Assembly: GCA_021613375.1 (NCBI GenBank)
Contig: CM038710.1
Coordinates: 31,788,695 to 31,852,694 of the forward strand
Length of the DNA stretch: 64,000 bases
Direction of reading: 5' to 3'
DNA from: Megaleporinus macrocephalus
Taxonomy: Eukaryota; Chordata; Actinopteri; Characiformes; Anostomidae
In this document: positions 12,331 to 24,959 of the stretch, piece after piece
How the letters are laid out: each line of letters begins with the position of its first letter
Numbering within the stretch: position 1 is the stretch's first letter
Notes under the pieces: generated by a model
What the model was told of the DNA's origin: nothing
The model's input: only the letters and a program-made list of their open reading frames with translations
The model's database searches: none
Position numbers and translations under genes: made by a program

Positions 12331-12354
12331 ACAGATATGAAAAAACAAAGAAAG

Positions 12355-12470
12355 TAGGACTGGCTGGAGTCAAGACCACCTTTGTTGTGTGTCTAGTCAA
12401 GACAGAGTCTACACAAGGTTGAGTCCAATTCAAGTCCAAGTTCAAGTCCAATTAAAGTCAGTGTCGAGCG
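12355..12470. repeat. AAGTCCAAG-type degenerate repeat
   Basis: Closely spaced variants of agtc(a/c)a(a/g): gagtcaagacc, agtcaagacagagtc, gagtccaattcaagtccaagttcaagtccaa. Similar strings are common in fish transposon subterminal regions. The class is not determined. Confidence 0.45.
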
Positions 12471-13917
12471 TGTGTTAAAGGAGAGGCGACATAGAGAAAC
12501 CGAAGCGGCAGAAAGGGGGAGCGGAGAAGTCAGGCATGTTTGCTGCTGTAGCCTCCACGTCCTCTGTGATAGCAATGCTCCAGCAACGGCAGGTTGTAGG
12601 TGAAGACAGCAGCAGCGGGCAGAGAGAGGAGCAGCCAGAGACGCAGACTTTTGACAGAGAACCCGAGGGACAGACTGAGTGGGAGAGTGTAGTACGTAAG
12701 CAGGTAGTAACGTTAGGATAACACAGAGAGTTTGAGGTGATGGAGGTAACAATAAAATAGTAAACGGTCAAGTGGGCAGCAAGTGTCCAATTTAGGCTAC
12801 ATCATAGCGTTTTAGATATTTAGGCTAAAGGTGTGTTGAAAGTAGTTTGAATTTGTTGCCTCTATGCTGCGGTTCAACATGTTTTAAAAATACTCAAACA
12901 AGTGAAATAACAGATCTTAAAACTGATAAATGAAGTAAAAGCTTTGCAATTTAAGTTTTACTAAAGTAGGTGTATAAAAATATTATTAGCAAAAGGTATG
13001 TCCACAGTAAGACAGTGTCAAATGCTAATGTGTTGCATGAGTTCACAAAGCAGCCCTGTCTGTTTTTAGCCTGATCCAAATGCATGTTATTGCTTTTTAA
13101 GAATTAGAATTGAGCTGCTATATCAAGGAAATTCAGTAAATACATATGAGTAGACAAAAATGCTGGAACTACAGTATGTGTAAATTTACTGATTTGTTTT
13201 CCACAATGGTTATTTATAGGCTTCTAAAGTAATGATTCACTGTAAATTTCTAATAAGGCAAAAAGTTTTTTGATAATTATTATATGATAATAGTAAAATA
13301 CATTCCTTCGCTGACCACATACATAAATTACTGGTCGACTGCCATATATGATGGGCTGGTCTAAGCTAAAAATGCCAGGGCCGATTTTCTGTCCCAGTCT
13401 AGCCCTGTATTTGAGGTAAAAAATGATTGAATACACATACTTACAGTCTTTTGGAGGACTATTTACACTTTATTTTTATTTATAATGTATTGTGAATTTC
13501 ACATTGTGACGTGATCCTGTGAAGTGACCCCCCCCATTCCATCAATTACATGTGAGCATGTCTAAATGCCATCTTGAAGACACATTCTCTGGAACGTACA
13601 TAGAAAAAAAAACTAAAATGACTTCACTCCGAAGATAATACATACAAGAGGGCTTAAAGTCTGCCAGTCTTTACTTTGAATATACAGTAAGTTAAAGGAA
13701 CCAGATTTGTTTTGTTTTTCCGTTGGTCCAATCTTCACACAATTTTCACACAATAAAAACAACAGATACATATTTAAATAAAATTATAAGTCGACAAAAA
13801 TAGAGATACAAGTTTTGCTTTGTACGACGACAGGCGTATGTCCATGCAACAGCAATAACCTGAGCTATTATTGAGGTATAACAAAATATTATGGTTATAA
13901 CAATAATTTATATTATG
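12471..13917. other. Noncoding, no recognised feature
   Basis: I see no supported gene. Overlapping frames on both strands at 12393-12771 are mutually exclusive and motif-free. The strings near 13375-13395 (ccagggccgattttctgtcc) loosely resemble 16062-16085 and may be ends of an old DNA transposon. Confidence 0.35.
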
Positions 13918-14060
13918 TTTATGTTTTTTTTCTGACTGTTGCAAAAAGAGAGAGAAGTAGAGAGACAGTGAAATACAGAGTGAAATAGAGAAAGTAAGAG
14001 AAAAAAAGAGAGTGAGTGTGAAAGAGACAGAGACAGAGGTGCAGGTTTTGGCTGGATGTC
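13918..14060. repeat. GA-rich purine tract
   Basis: Interrupted (GA)n with gagtgagtgtg and gagacagagacagagg strings. The reverse-strand frame of S/L repeats at 13908-14132 is a by-product. Confidence 0.75.
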
Positions 14061-14176
14061 AAATACTGTGAATGTGGAGGTTAAATACAGTAAAGCTGTT
14101 GATATGGAAACCATATCAACTGAAAGACCCATTAAACCGTCTAAGTGCTGCCGTCATCGATCTGTGCTGCTACCCG

Positions 14177-14179
<3 letters not shown>

Positions 14180-14211
<32 letters not shown>

Positions 14212-14229
14212 CTGCGTATGTGTGTGTGT
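14180..14229. repeat. (GT)n microsatellite
   Basis: About 14 clean GT units followed by an interrupted GT patch. Confidence 0.9.
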
Positions 14230-14339
14230 CTGAGCCTTTCACATGTCATGCGGTGGAAACAATCAATTTCTGTAATTATATGCTCCCTAATTAACATTCA
14301 TCATGTAATGAGTTGTAGCATGACAATTACTTATTTCTC

Positions 14340-14342
14340 TCC

Positions 14343-14386
<44 letters not shown>

Positions 14387-14395
14387 GTCTTTCTC
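14340..14395. repeat. (CT)n microsatellite
   Basis: CT run with ctttct and ctgtct interruptions. Confidence 0.9.
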
Positions 14396-14854
14396 GAACC
14401 CACATATACACAGAGTACCACAGACGAGGACTCGGAATGCTGACCAATATGGTTCAGAATCTAATAAACTCAGGAATTACTCCAGCTCTGATTTAAGTGT
14501 ATTTTTAAAGCAGTGTCCTCTACATCAAAGCCTGCAGGGAGCCAAACCTCAGCATCCCTTCTGTCTCTAAAAAGAATGATTTTTTTCATTTATTTTTATC
14601 TTTTAAGTAGACGTTTGTGCACAGTTCTGCTGTTCTGCCATCTGAAATTATAGATTACAGGGATTCATCTATAAACAGTAAGGGAATTGAAAACCTGTAA
14701 ACCCGTCTCGTGTAATAATGAAATGCATCACGTGTTAGTAGTTTCTCCCTTTTGTGTATCTGCTTTATCACTTGATGAATGAGGGAGTGATGGGGAACAA
14801 ACATAGTAGGCATATGTAGACACAAACATGATTTAAATCACCCTGGATAGTTGT
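14396..14854. other. Noncoding, no recognised feature
   Basis: Moderately complex sequence between two CT tracts. I see no gene. Confidence 0.35.
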
Positions 14855-14855
14855 A

Positions 14856-14910
<55 letters not shown>

Positions 14911-14942
14911 TCACTCTCTTTATCTCTCTCTCTCTCTCTCTA
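14855..14942. repeat. (CT)n tract
   Basis: Nearly continuous CT with ttt and tta interruptions. The RERERE frame on the reverse strand (14768-15055) is a by-product. Confidence 0.92.
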
Positions 14943-15164
14943 GTTCTGGGAAATGATAATGTCAGCAGGAAGCAGTGGTAACGGCTCCAGATCGATGTCC
15001 TGCTAATAACAGCACCAGCAGACCAGATTGGACGAGACCACTTCCTCTCGAACAACCGGACGTGTGCTATAGCAGTGGAGGATGAGGTGTTTCGTAGGAA
15101 TGTCCATGTACTGTCCTTTATATGTCATGCAGTTATTGGTATCAAATTAAAGGGAACACCCCCT

Positions 15165-15720
15165 TGGCAATCATGAAAGCTCATGTTAACTGGATACTCC
15201 AGCACAGGCTGATTGAAAACTCACTCGCCATAGTGGCTCTTATGTTCACTTCAATGACAATGGCATGTTTGGTTGAACATTCTTCTTCCAGAAAGGTTAT
15301 TTTCTAGATTTATAACGTGCTCTTTCAAAAATGAACTGATATTTTTTAAACATCTCTTTTGTCTGACTAACTATTCCCTTTTTCCATCAATCTATTGGGT
15401 TTTTTAGTTTTGCAAATACGCTGTGGCATAATTATAGATGGTAGGCTATGAAGGACGACGTGGGTGAACCAAATTTGCTACAGGACCACCCTGAGGCAGA
15501 CCAGTGCTGCATCTCTATTTAGTTAAGAAGTCCAAAAACAGAAGCAGCTAAACAACAGCTGAATTTATATTTGAGTGCCTATTCTTCCCTAATGGGCAGC
15601 AAGATGTCATAATACATATAATGTAGATTTTGAGACATTTAGTGGTCCAAGAGATTAATTAAGGTGCCCCCCCCACACACACTGTTTCTGGGTAAGCCTT
15701 TGATCAAACCCTAAATAGGG
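15165..15720 (+). repeat. Dispersed repeat R3, copy 2
   Basis: Diverged relative of 8640-9110 in the same orientation. Shared strings include taggctatgaaggac, gtgggtgaacca and gaggcagaccag. The frame at 15122-15307 lies partly inside it and is not a gene. Confidence 0.7.
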
Positions 15721-16949
15721 TTCCAGAGCGTTTCTGAGATTACTCATACACCACAAGCCCACATAGGCTTCTAAGTTCTTTTTGCATTCTGTTATAGCAC
15801 CCAGACATAATTCATCTGTCTAGTAATGACTCCACAAGAGACTGCAAAACAACTGAATTTAAGATTTTATGAAATAATGAATCCAAACAACATTGAAACC
15901 AGACTGTAATAAGAACTTTTAGGGGTTGTTTGGATATGTTCGTATGAAATCTTAGCTACATTTTATGAAACTAATTGTGTGATTAGCATGAGATTAAAAT
16001 TTACAGCTCAGCCAAAAATGAAATGCTGCATGTTTGCACTGAAATGACCTTCTTTGTGCAAGGCCGGAGTGGGCCCCTTTTTCAGCCTGGGAGTTTCATT
16101 CCCAAATCCAGCCCACTTTTGTCCATGGAGGAAAATTCTCTATTCTCTATGTTATACTTTACATCACAAATAATGTTTAGTTATTATACAGACTATAAAT
16201 AACTCTGTTAGACTATCCTCTACCTGTCCCATCAGTAGTCACGGCCTCGATCAGGAGCATCGGAAGGGGTTTGCTGGTCCAACGGTACAAAAACATTCTA
16301 TTAATGAGTTCAGCTATTAATATTACACATCTAAATTATGTTTATTATTTTCAGCTTGAAACTGGATATTTGTGATTAATGGTGTGTATTGGGCTCTACA
16401 AAAAATATTACGCTAAGTTGACATTGCAAGCGTTGCACAATAGCCGTACGCTGACAATACAAACTTATTTCCATATCTCTGTTTACCGGCTACAACTGGG
16501 GTCACTCCTCCATTTCAGTTTGGCAGCATCTTCTTCCAACGCCTTTCCTTTTTTAACCTGGCCTTTTCGGCTCCACCTGGCCTCTTTCTGCCCCCCATCA
16601 CCAGAGACTGACGCTTCACGCTATCCTGTTACTATATTTACATTTAGCGCTTTAGACTTGTGGGCCCAACCAACTCAAACATTTAGGAGGGGAGAATTCT
16701 CTCACATGATGGCACCCACTTAATCTACTCCGATGTAGAGGCTGTACTGTCAGATGAATAGAGAATGAATACATAGTTGAATGGAGAATGAATGCAAGAA
16801 GAAGATTAGATAAGTGACAGAAATCATTGTCACTTTTTTAAAATTGTGGGTAAATAACTTTGTTTCAAGCATGTAATGCTCATTTAAACTGACCTGTGGA
16901 AAGTAACTATATTCATATCACACCTAATATCAGATAAAAAGGAGAGAAG
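15721..16949. other. Noncoding; one unrecognised 114-codon frame
   Basis: The frame at 16379-16723 (forward) has no motif I recognise and no supporting context. The strings near 16062-16130 (ggccggagtgggcccc, then catggagga) could be part of an old DNA transposon. Confidence 0.35.
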
Positions 16950-18040
16950 TTGACTCAGCCTTTGCATTGTGTGTCTGTGTGTGCCACACTAAGCATGGAA
17001 AACAGAAAGAGATTAGAACTTCATGACTTGAGAACCAAAATTGTGCAAAAATATCTACAATCTCAAGGTTACAAGTCCATCTCCAGAGATCTTGATAATC
17101 CTTTGTCCACAGTGTGCAACATAATTAAGAAATTTATAACCCATGTCACTGTTGCTAATCTCCCTGGATGTGGACGGAAGAGAAAAATTTATGAAAGCTT
17201 GCAACACAGAATAGTCTGGATGGTGGATAAGCAGCTCTAATCAAGTTCCAAAGAAATTCAAGCTGTCCTGCAGACTCAGTGTGCAGCACAAACTATCCGT
17301 GGACATTTGAATGAAATGAAACGCTATGGACCCCACTTCTGACATAGAGACATAAAAAAGATAGACTGCAGTTTGCCAAAATGTCGTGAGTGAGCCAAAA
17401 ACCTTCTGGGAAAACATCTTGTGGACAGATGAGACCAAGAGAGAGTTTTTTGGTAAAGCACATCATTCTACTGCCTACAAGGAAAAGAACACAGTACCTA
17501 CAGTCAAATATGGTGGAGGTTAAAAGATGTTTTGGGGTTGTTTTGCTGCCTCTGGCACTGGGGGCCTTGACTGTGTGCAATTCATCATGAAATCTGAAGA
17601 CTACCGAAGGAAAGAAGCTGGGTTTGTGTCCTAGGTCATGGGTCTTCCAGCAGGACAATGACCCCAAACATACTTCAAAAAGCACCCAGAGATGGATGGA
17701 AACAAAGTGCTGGAGTGTTCTGAAGTGACCAGCTATGAGTTAGGATCTAAATCCCACCCGTGGAGAGATCTTAGAATTGCTGTTGGGAGAAGGCACCTTT
17801 CACATATCCAAACCTGGAGCAGTTTGCAGAAGAAGAATGGTCCAAAAGAAACTTGTTGATGGTTATGGGAAACAATTGATTTAAGTTATTTTTTCCAAAG
17901 GGTGTGCAACCAAATGTTAAGTTAATTATTAAGCCAATTATTTTCTGTTTTTTTGTGTTGTTCCAATACATACAATGGAAAAATACATGTGTATAACAAA
18001 ACATATGTAATTGCAATCATTTTCTGGGAGAAATTAATTG
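16930..18040 (+). pseudogene. Tc1-like transposon with broken transposase
   Basis: A Tc1-type element in forward orientation. From about 16995 the frame reads a Tc1 N-terminal helix-turn-helix region (ENRKRLELHDLRTKIVQKYL, then a second helix with the PLSTVCNIIKKF string and ANLPGCGRKRK, the usual GRPRK-like linker). The frame stops at 17240. Downstream the catalytic part is present but split by stops and frame changes, with the VFQQDNDPKHTSKST region at about 17645-17690 marking the DDE domain. The 3' part (caaagggtgtgcaacc, then ttgtgttgttccaatacat) is the usual Tc1 untranslated tail. It cannot make an active enzyme. The terminal inverted repeats are not clearly visible, so the ends are approximate. 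Confidence 0.88.
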
Positions 18041-18144
18041 CAATTAAATGCATTTGCAGTTATAAATATATATTAACCAGAAAATTACACAGAATAAGTC
18101 ACTCAACAATTAAATATAATATCATTTTTTAAAAATATTTTAAC
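18041..18144. other. AT-rich spacer
   Basis: No feature recognised. Confidence 0.4.
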
Positions 18145-18408
18145 AAAACCAAAACCAAACATGAAGCACAAAACACAAATACTAAATACAAACAAACCGA
18201 AAACAGGGAGCGAACAGAAACATCAGTGAACCATGACCACAAAGGGAAAACAGTATATATATACAGTAATACCTGAGACCACTGAGATGCAGACTAGGAA
18301 CAGCTGAGGGTCTGAGACACGGAGGAGAACATGACAAAAACATAAACAAACTCACATGGCTAGATGAGGGAATGTAAACAAAAAACAGAGAACAGGCAGG
18401 GCATGAGA
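18145..18408 (-). mobile_element. Solo-LTR-like repeat R4, partial diverged copy
   Basis: Read on the reverse strand it opens with tctcatgccctgcctgttct, then passes tgtttacattccctc, tttgtcatgttctcc and a tatatatata stretch, the order seen in the R4 copies at 23230, 41871 and 63483. No target duplication is evident. The frame at 18182-18448 is a by-product. Confidence 0.6.
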
Positions 18409-18839
18409 ACCTCTTTATTTCTTTTTGACTTGACCCGTCCTCATGCAAATGGATTATCTTATATCTCTATAGAAATATCTCCTGACAAATAACTGATATA
18501 TCTAGTACCTCACATTGATTTCTTCATTAACCTGCATCCTCCTTTTCCAGCAGCTTCCTTATAAAGCAGAGCTTCTTACCTGTTATTTGATTGCAGTCAA
18601 TGTGCAAAATACCCCTTGATGTTCAGGGTGTCTGCTGCTGGCTGGTTACTTCAGTGAAGGTTGACTGCTAACTCACTCACCGCAGTGCTGCTGAAGCTAG
18701 ATTTAACAACATGTTTGATTTAAATTCTTCTTTTAGAAATGCTCCTTTCTATCTAGATAAATTAGAAACCTGTGCTCACTGGTCAGTTTGTGTGGAAATG
18801 AAATAAAAAAAGGATGATCTCAAAATTTTATACAATACA
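18409..18839. other. Spacer with R3 copy 3 (18595-18770)
   Basis: The part 18595-18770 shares tggctggttact, aactcactcaccgcagtg, acatgtttg and attcttctttta(g) blocks with R3 copies near 8.6 and 15.2 kb. The rest shows nothing. Confidence 0.45.
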
Positions 18840-19300
18840 CATTAGATTTGCAGCGCCAGCGCACAAAGCGAGCCTTGGCTGACCGGCTCCATTAGATAAA
18901 AAGAAAGTTGCGTAAATGTAATTATTGGCTGAACTGTCTCTTTAAACTCTCATCAGAACTTCAGGACGAGGAGCGCTGTGGCAACAGAGGATGGTGTGTG
19001 TGTGGGATGCCACTGAGTCACCGTGGAGACACTCCATCTCCATCGTCGCCTGCTCGCAGGCCCCCGCAGCCTGCCAGGGCAATACCACTTATTAAATTAT
19101 CATAAAAGCACCACGCTCAATAAAAAGAGCTTCCATTCGCCAGCCATAATGGCCTGCAATCTTTATTTCTCAAACGAAGTTACAGCCGATAGGAAACCTT
19201 CGGCCCCTACATGCCCCCACTCATCCTCCTCATCCTCTCGCTCCCTCTTCATTAAGAGGATCTCTAAGACTATGTGAACGGGGGTCTAAAGTTTACTCGC
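18840..19300. other. Candidate conserved noncoding element
   Basis: Complex, GC-balanced and low-repeat sequence with motifs such as taattattgg, ccattagataaa, tattaaattatcataaaagc and ccataatggcctgc. It contrasts with its repeat-laden neighbours. The short frames at 18908-19105 and 19023-19277 have no known domain. Regulatory function is inference only. Confidence 0.35.
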
Positions 19301-19364
19301 CTACGTCTGGAAGACTGACAGCCTGAAGGTCTGCAAATATCATAAAGAAGGCTTCCCATTTTAA

Positions 19365-20017
<653 letters not shown>

Positions 20018-20499
20018 AATAAAGAATAAATTAAAAATATTTATAAAAAGAAAAAAAATAATAAAGAAATTTTGTTTAATATACTCCTTACTTAATTCAA
20101 AAGTGTAAATTAGTTGCACATGACTAAAATATTTTAAAAAATATAAAAAGTACATAAACTCAAATATAGCGTATTTACATAGTACTTTATATTGTAGTCC
20201 TGTGTATCATATTCATGTGCAACATTCATGAAGTAAAGCTACTTACAATAAACAGTCCATTTACAGCTACTCTACTAAAATGCCTGGTGCTTGCAGAGTG
20301 GCTGTTTACATATAGTATGTGGCCTGAATGTTCATATAGAGCTTTAGAAGGAATGTGCAGTCTGTTTTATAGAAGAATTTCCAACCACATGCATGTGAAT
20401 CAAACATTGGTCATGTTTTAGATTTTATTTTAAAAGCTAAAAAAGGGATTCAGATACGTAGATTTCCTTTATTGTTATATGTTCTTCTAATAAATGAGT
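20018..20499. other. AT-rich spacer
   Basis: No gene or repeat recognised. The frames at 19958-20155 and 20215-20421 are chance. Confidence 0.4.
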
Positions 20500-20852
20500 A
20501 GGGCTGTCCAGAACCGTCTCCAAATGAAAATGTTTGTTTTATAAATCCCAAAATGTCCACAGTGGATCACTTTGTTTCTTCATTTAGCAAAGTGTTACAA
20601 AGTGTTGTTAAGAAAGGATGATGTAGCACAGCAGAGAACAGGCTCCTGTCCCAATGTTTTTAAAACATGTTGCATGTATTAGATTTGGGATAAGTGTATA
20701 TTTCCCAAAAACAATGACATATATAGGGTAAATCATCAAATATTGTTTACCATTTTCAGTTTAAAACAGATGAATCAGAATTAACTAATCACTGCCTTGT
20801 GTTTTAATCAGCCTTATACACTCTGTCCCAACCTTTCTAGAATTGGGGTTGT
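20500..20852. mobile_element. DNA-transposon-like fragment, class uncertain
   Basis: It contains caggctcctgtcccaatg, a spacer, then ctctgtcccaacctttctag and aattggggttgt. I recall this layout from a common fish DNA repeat with GTCCCAACTTTTT-type strings, but I cannot name it with certainty or see both ends. Confidence 0.4.
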
Positions 20853-21115
20853 TTGCAAACATGGCTGAAGTTTTAAAACTTACCATTCACTCCTCAGTCC
20901 ATACAGTCCATGTGTGAAAACCAACATGCAAAAGAAATGTTTGAATGTATTTTTTTGTAATGTCACAATAATGCATGTATTTGCATGTACCAACCTAGTC
21001 AGCATGCAGCAGTTTAGCCCCGCCCTGCCCATTTACTCCCCACCCAGACTACTTTTGAACAAGACACAATACAAATCCAGTTAGTCTTGAAGCCTGCCAG
21101 CTAATGCTGAGGTTA
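20853..21115. other. Noncoding spacer
   Basis: No gene recognised. Confidence 0.4.
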
Positions 21116-21650
21116 TGTGGACTGTTTCTTAAAGGCGTGGTACCAATCGTCATCACTGCTGTCCGGCTGGAGGCGGGCCTTGTCGGATAAAAGGGGCCCA
21201 CCTGAGAGGACGTGTGTGGTGGGGGAAGAGTTTGGTGTTCATTTTGGCCTGGGTTTTAATCTAAGTTGGTGTAAAATGTATCCGTTATGTTTTGCTCATT
21301 GTGCCCCCTCATTGCTCTTTTTCTCTCCTCTCTTCCAATGAGAGTGGACAGGTCAGGCTAGTTTTAGTTTTGGGTTAGGCAGGGTAGTTGTTTTGTTTTG
21401 TTCTTTCCATTAACACTGTCCATAGTTCACCTCGTTTGTCTTTTGTCATTCTGTATTTAAAGTTAGTTGTCTGTTTAATAGAAAGTGATTTATTTTTACT
21501 CATTATTGTTTAGTTTGTTTTTCTGTAGTATCTACCTGTTTATGTACTCTATGTTTTTCTGGAGAAATAGTAAAAGAAGCTGGTTATTGTTTGGTAAACG
21601 CAACTACTGATCTCCTTGGCCTTCCTTTCCATCCCCCGTCACACTTCACA
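21116..21650 (+). mobile_element. LTR-like candidate, unrelated to R4
   Basis: It begins TGTGGACTG and ends TTCACA, so it has TG...CA ends. The five bases outside are ggtta and tgtta, a 4-of-5 duplication. A TATA-like ggataaaagg lies at about 21185. No polyadenylation signal is clear. This is a hypothesis based on few bases. Confidence 0.3.
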
Positions 21651-22998
21651 TGTTACTTCCCTCCACCCCTAGTGCCATCGGCCGGGAATATAACACACCC
21701 AGTTTAATTCTATGGGATAAATGAGTTTTTAAATGAGTTTCTGTTGCACAAATCCAAATATTTACCAAATATTGATTTAATAATGTAATAATTGTGAAAG
21801 ACATTCATATACAGAGCCGTCACTTATTTCCACATCTGACTAGAATGCTTTGGTCAGGTCGACCATCATATCTACACTCAGTGATGTATCTTGATCAACA
21901 GTAGGCCTGGAGTGCCATTTTTCTCACAGCCTAACCGAAATGAAACCTGGATCGGTTGATTCCTCTGTCACTTCCTGATTATGTTTAAGGTTAATCTGAC
22001 AGCTACCGAAGTCTCACCGATAGGAGAGCCTTATTGGCTTTGTCTACCTACCCCAGAGAAAATAAATCCTGATTAAACAACAATTTTGTTGGGTGTTTCA
22101 AAAACGTAATCCTCTTGTACCAAACAAAATCTAATAATGAAATAAGAGCAGTGCTACTGTATGTGCAGAGGCTAAATACCACAAGCAGGATAATTCTGTT
22201 ACATGAAATTATTAAAATTACAGACATGTATTTCTTTTTTACAGGAATCATTATTGTAAAGGCCCAGAGGGCTCCCCACAGCCTGTATGTATATGATGCT
22301 TGCTGGGCAATGTGTCTGTCTCAATATGTTTGTGTATGAGAGAAAGAGAGAAGGATAGAGAGAGAGGCGTAGTGTGTAGTGAATGTAAGCGTGTGCATGT
22401 GTCAATCTACTGCACAGTGACATTGCAGTATGAATCAATATCCAATCACAGCTGCATTTCTCAGCTACAGCAGACACAGCCATACGCACACACACAAACA
22501 ATCTTTCCCAAAAGTGCATGTCTGTCTCTTCCGAAGGTCTTCACATGAACACGTCTACAATATCATAAAAGTTTCTAACTTGTTTTCTCTCTCTCTCTCT
22601 AAGCATTAGTGTAAGGGAAAACATTTTCAGTCTCTACAGCACCTTCTTTAGAAAACAATACTTTCCCTTTTAGTGACTTTCCCCACAGACACTGTGCTAC
22701 CACAGAGAAGATGTGGATATTTCCAAAAGCTAAAATAAAGGGTTAGGCAGAGCGTCAGGTTTAATATGGAGTGATATTTTTGGATATGGATATAATTTGC
22801 AACACTGGAGGGAAATCATATCATATTTACGTTCACTGATGCCAGAATGCTAATGCTGTTTTTAAGAAACAGTGAAGTTTTGCTGATGAACAGAACTTTA
22901 GGACTTTACACATGACGTATGAGCCATAGTCTAAAATAATGCATACAATTTAAAATGCCGTTTGATCTTTGTTTCATACAAACTTATATAAACTTACA
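21651..22998. other. Noncoding, no recognised feature
   Basis: No supported gene. There are short GA (22338-22370) and CT (22586-22602) patches. Frames at 22048-22251, 22115-22339, 22199-22519 and 22300-22548 overlap each other and have no motif. Confidence 0.4.
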
Positions 22999-24229
22999 TC
23001 GATCAGCCATAACATTAAAACTTATATCTCTATATCTACACACATTGTCCATTTTATCAGCTCCACTTACCATATAGGAGCACTTAGTAGTTCTACACTT
23101 ACAGACTATAGTTCATCTGTTTCTATGTATTTTATTACACCCCTTTTATCCCATTTTTCAATGATCAGGACCCCCAAAGGACCACCACTGAGCAGATATT
23201 AGTATTGGCTCATTCTCCGCACTTCATTGTGTCAGGCTAGGGAGGTGGAGACGAAGGGCGGACACAAACGCAAGCTTTAAACCGAAATATACTTTTAATA
23301 AAGAATAAAAAAGTCAAAGCACACAAAACCAAAAGGAAATACAAACAAAAAGAAAAATAGACAGACTAGGACAAATGAGACATGAGCAGGACACAAAGAG
23401 ACAGGAATACCAAATATCAGAAAACAACAGACCACCCGAGGAGCAAACGGAGGAAATATAGAGACTAACGAGAGGAAACGAGTAACAGCTGGTAACAATA
23501 GGCCACAAATGAGAATCAGGTGAGGGGCGGAGACAAAAAGCACATGACGAAAACATAAACAGAACCACATGGCAGACGTAGAGACATGTGACAAAGACAG
23601 ACAGGCAGGAGAGCAGGGCAGGACGTGGCACAGTGACACTGGCGTGGTGGTGGTGTGTTAGTGTGTGTTGTGCTGGTATGAGTGGATCAGACACAGCAGT
23701 GCTGCTGGAGATTATAAACACTCGCTGTCCACTCACTGTCCACTCTGTTAGACACTTCTACCTTGCTGGTCCACCATGTAGATGTAAAGTTAGAGACGAT
23801 AGCTCATCTGTTGCTGCACAGTTTGTGTTGGTCATCCACTGGTCCTTTATTAGTGGTCCCAAGATGCTGCCCACGGGACACTGTTGGCTGAATGTTGCTG
23901 GACTATTCTCAGTCCAGCAGTGACACTGAGGTGTTTAAACACTCCAACAGCACTGCTGTGTCTGATTCACTCAAACCAGTGCAACACAAACTAACATACC
24001 ACCACCAAGTCAGTGTCACTGTAGTGCTGAGAATGATCCACCTCCCTACCTGCTCTCTCGTGGTCCTGATCATTGAAGAACAAGGTTAAATAAACAATGT
24101 ATGCAGCGAATCAAATAGACTATAGTCTTTAAGTGTAGAACTACAGAGTGCTCCTATAAGGTAAGTGGAACTGATAAAATGAACAATGTGTGTAGATATA
24201 ATGATGTGGTTTTAATGTTATGGCTAATG
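22999..24229. mobile_element. Long foldback (inverted-repeat) DNA element, split
   Basis: The left end cgatcagccataacattaa is matched by the right end ttaatgttatggctaatgg in reverse. Further in, cagctccacttaccatatag and gtagttctacacttac on the left pair with ctataaggtaagtgg and gtgtagaactac on the right. The centre contains ggtggtggtgtgttagtgtg and its complement, and acagcagtgctgctgg palindromic strings. It is a common fish foldback-type element with no coding capacity. It is interrupted by an R4 insertion at 23230-23630. Confidence 0.85.
23230..23630 (-). mobile_element. Solo-LTR-like repeat R4, nested copy
   Basis: It starts TGTCAGG and ends GTGGCA, so it has TG...CA ends. The five bases outside, cattg and cagtg, differ by one base. 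On the reverse strand it runs from TGCCACGTCCTGCCC through a CCTCACCTGATTC block to GCTTGCGTTTGTGTCC, like the copies at 41871 and 63483. It interrupts the left arm of the foldback element, so it is younger than that element. The frames 23295-23639 and 23314-23736 (reverse strand) are by-products. Confidence 0.82.
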
Positions 24230-24636
24230 GTTTTCCACTTAACCTGGATGCAGTCAATCAGCAAAGAAACAGCATCTCAATTTAGCACCTGTAGGTTGTG
24301 CTTAACACTGCCAGTCAATAGTCACCCAAATGTTTTCCGCAAATACTTTCCTCAAACTTTTCTCAACCCACTCATACCACATCCAGATCCAGCACAGTGT
24401 GATAAACTCTGAGCTATAAAAAATTTCACTGTGTAGCTGAATACAGCTGGCAGCCACTTTAGGCATCAGTCAATACATTTCCACCTGTTCTTTCCTTTTA
24501 TAAATAGCTATTTAATTTAAAATCGCTGCTGGGGTGTTTAGCTATTTGGTAATGTCTTGTTCGTGTTTATTTTTCAAGTCATACTGTGTCCTAAACCACA
24601 TCAACAAGTCTGCACAATCTTAATGCACACCTGGAT
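24230..24636. other. Noncoding spacer
   Basis: No gene or repeat recognised. Confidence 0.4.
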
Positions 24637-24893
24637 GAGTTTCGAGTGGGTTGAAAGAAGTTTTGAGGATGTATTTTCCGAAAAGATTTGGGTGACTACT
24701 GACTTCTACTGACTTCTATTGAATTCTGTGCAGCTCCCATGATAAAGTAAAGGAGCAAAAGTTGGACCTTAAGCATGTCTCAGCAGAACAACTTCATCTG
24801 GGGTATGTTTGACTAGGTTGAGATAAGTTTTGAGGATGTATTTCCAGGAAAGATTTGGGTGACTATTGACTTCTAGTGTTTGTGTGCAGCTCC
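24637..24893 (+). repeat. Tandem duplication, ~157-bp period, two copies
   Basis: Segments at 24637-24740 and 24797-24893 share gaagttttgaggatgtat/aagttttgaggatgtat, agatttgggtgacta(c/t)tgacttct and gtgcagctcc. They are diverged direct copies. Confidence 0.7.
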
Positions 24894-24959
24894 AGTTCTT
24901 TTAACCTAGCTGATTAACTACTTAAATGGTAAATGGAGTAGTGTGTACATTCCTTTAAT

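Noticed and set aside
23041..24200. A long hairpin RNA gene
   Set aside because: The inverted arms are those of a common foldback transposon, and they are diverged and interrupted.
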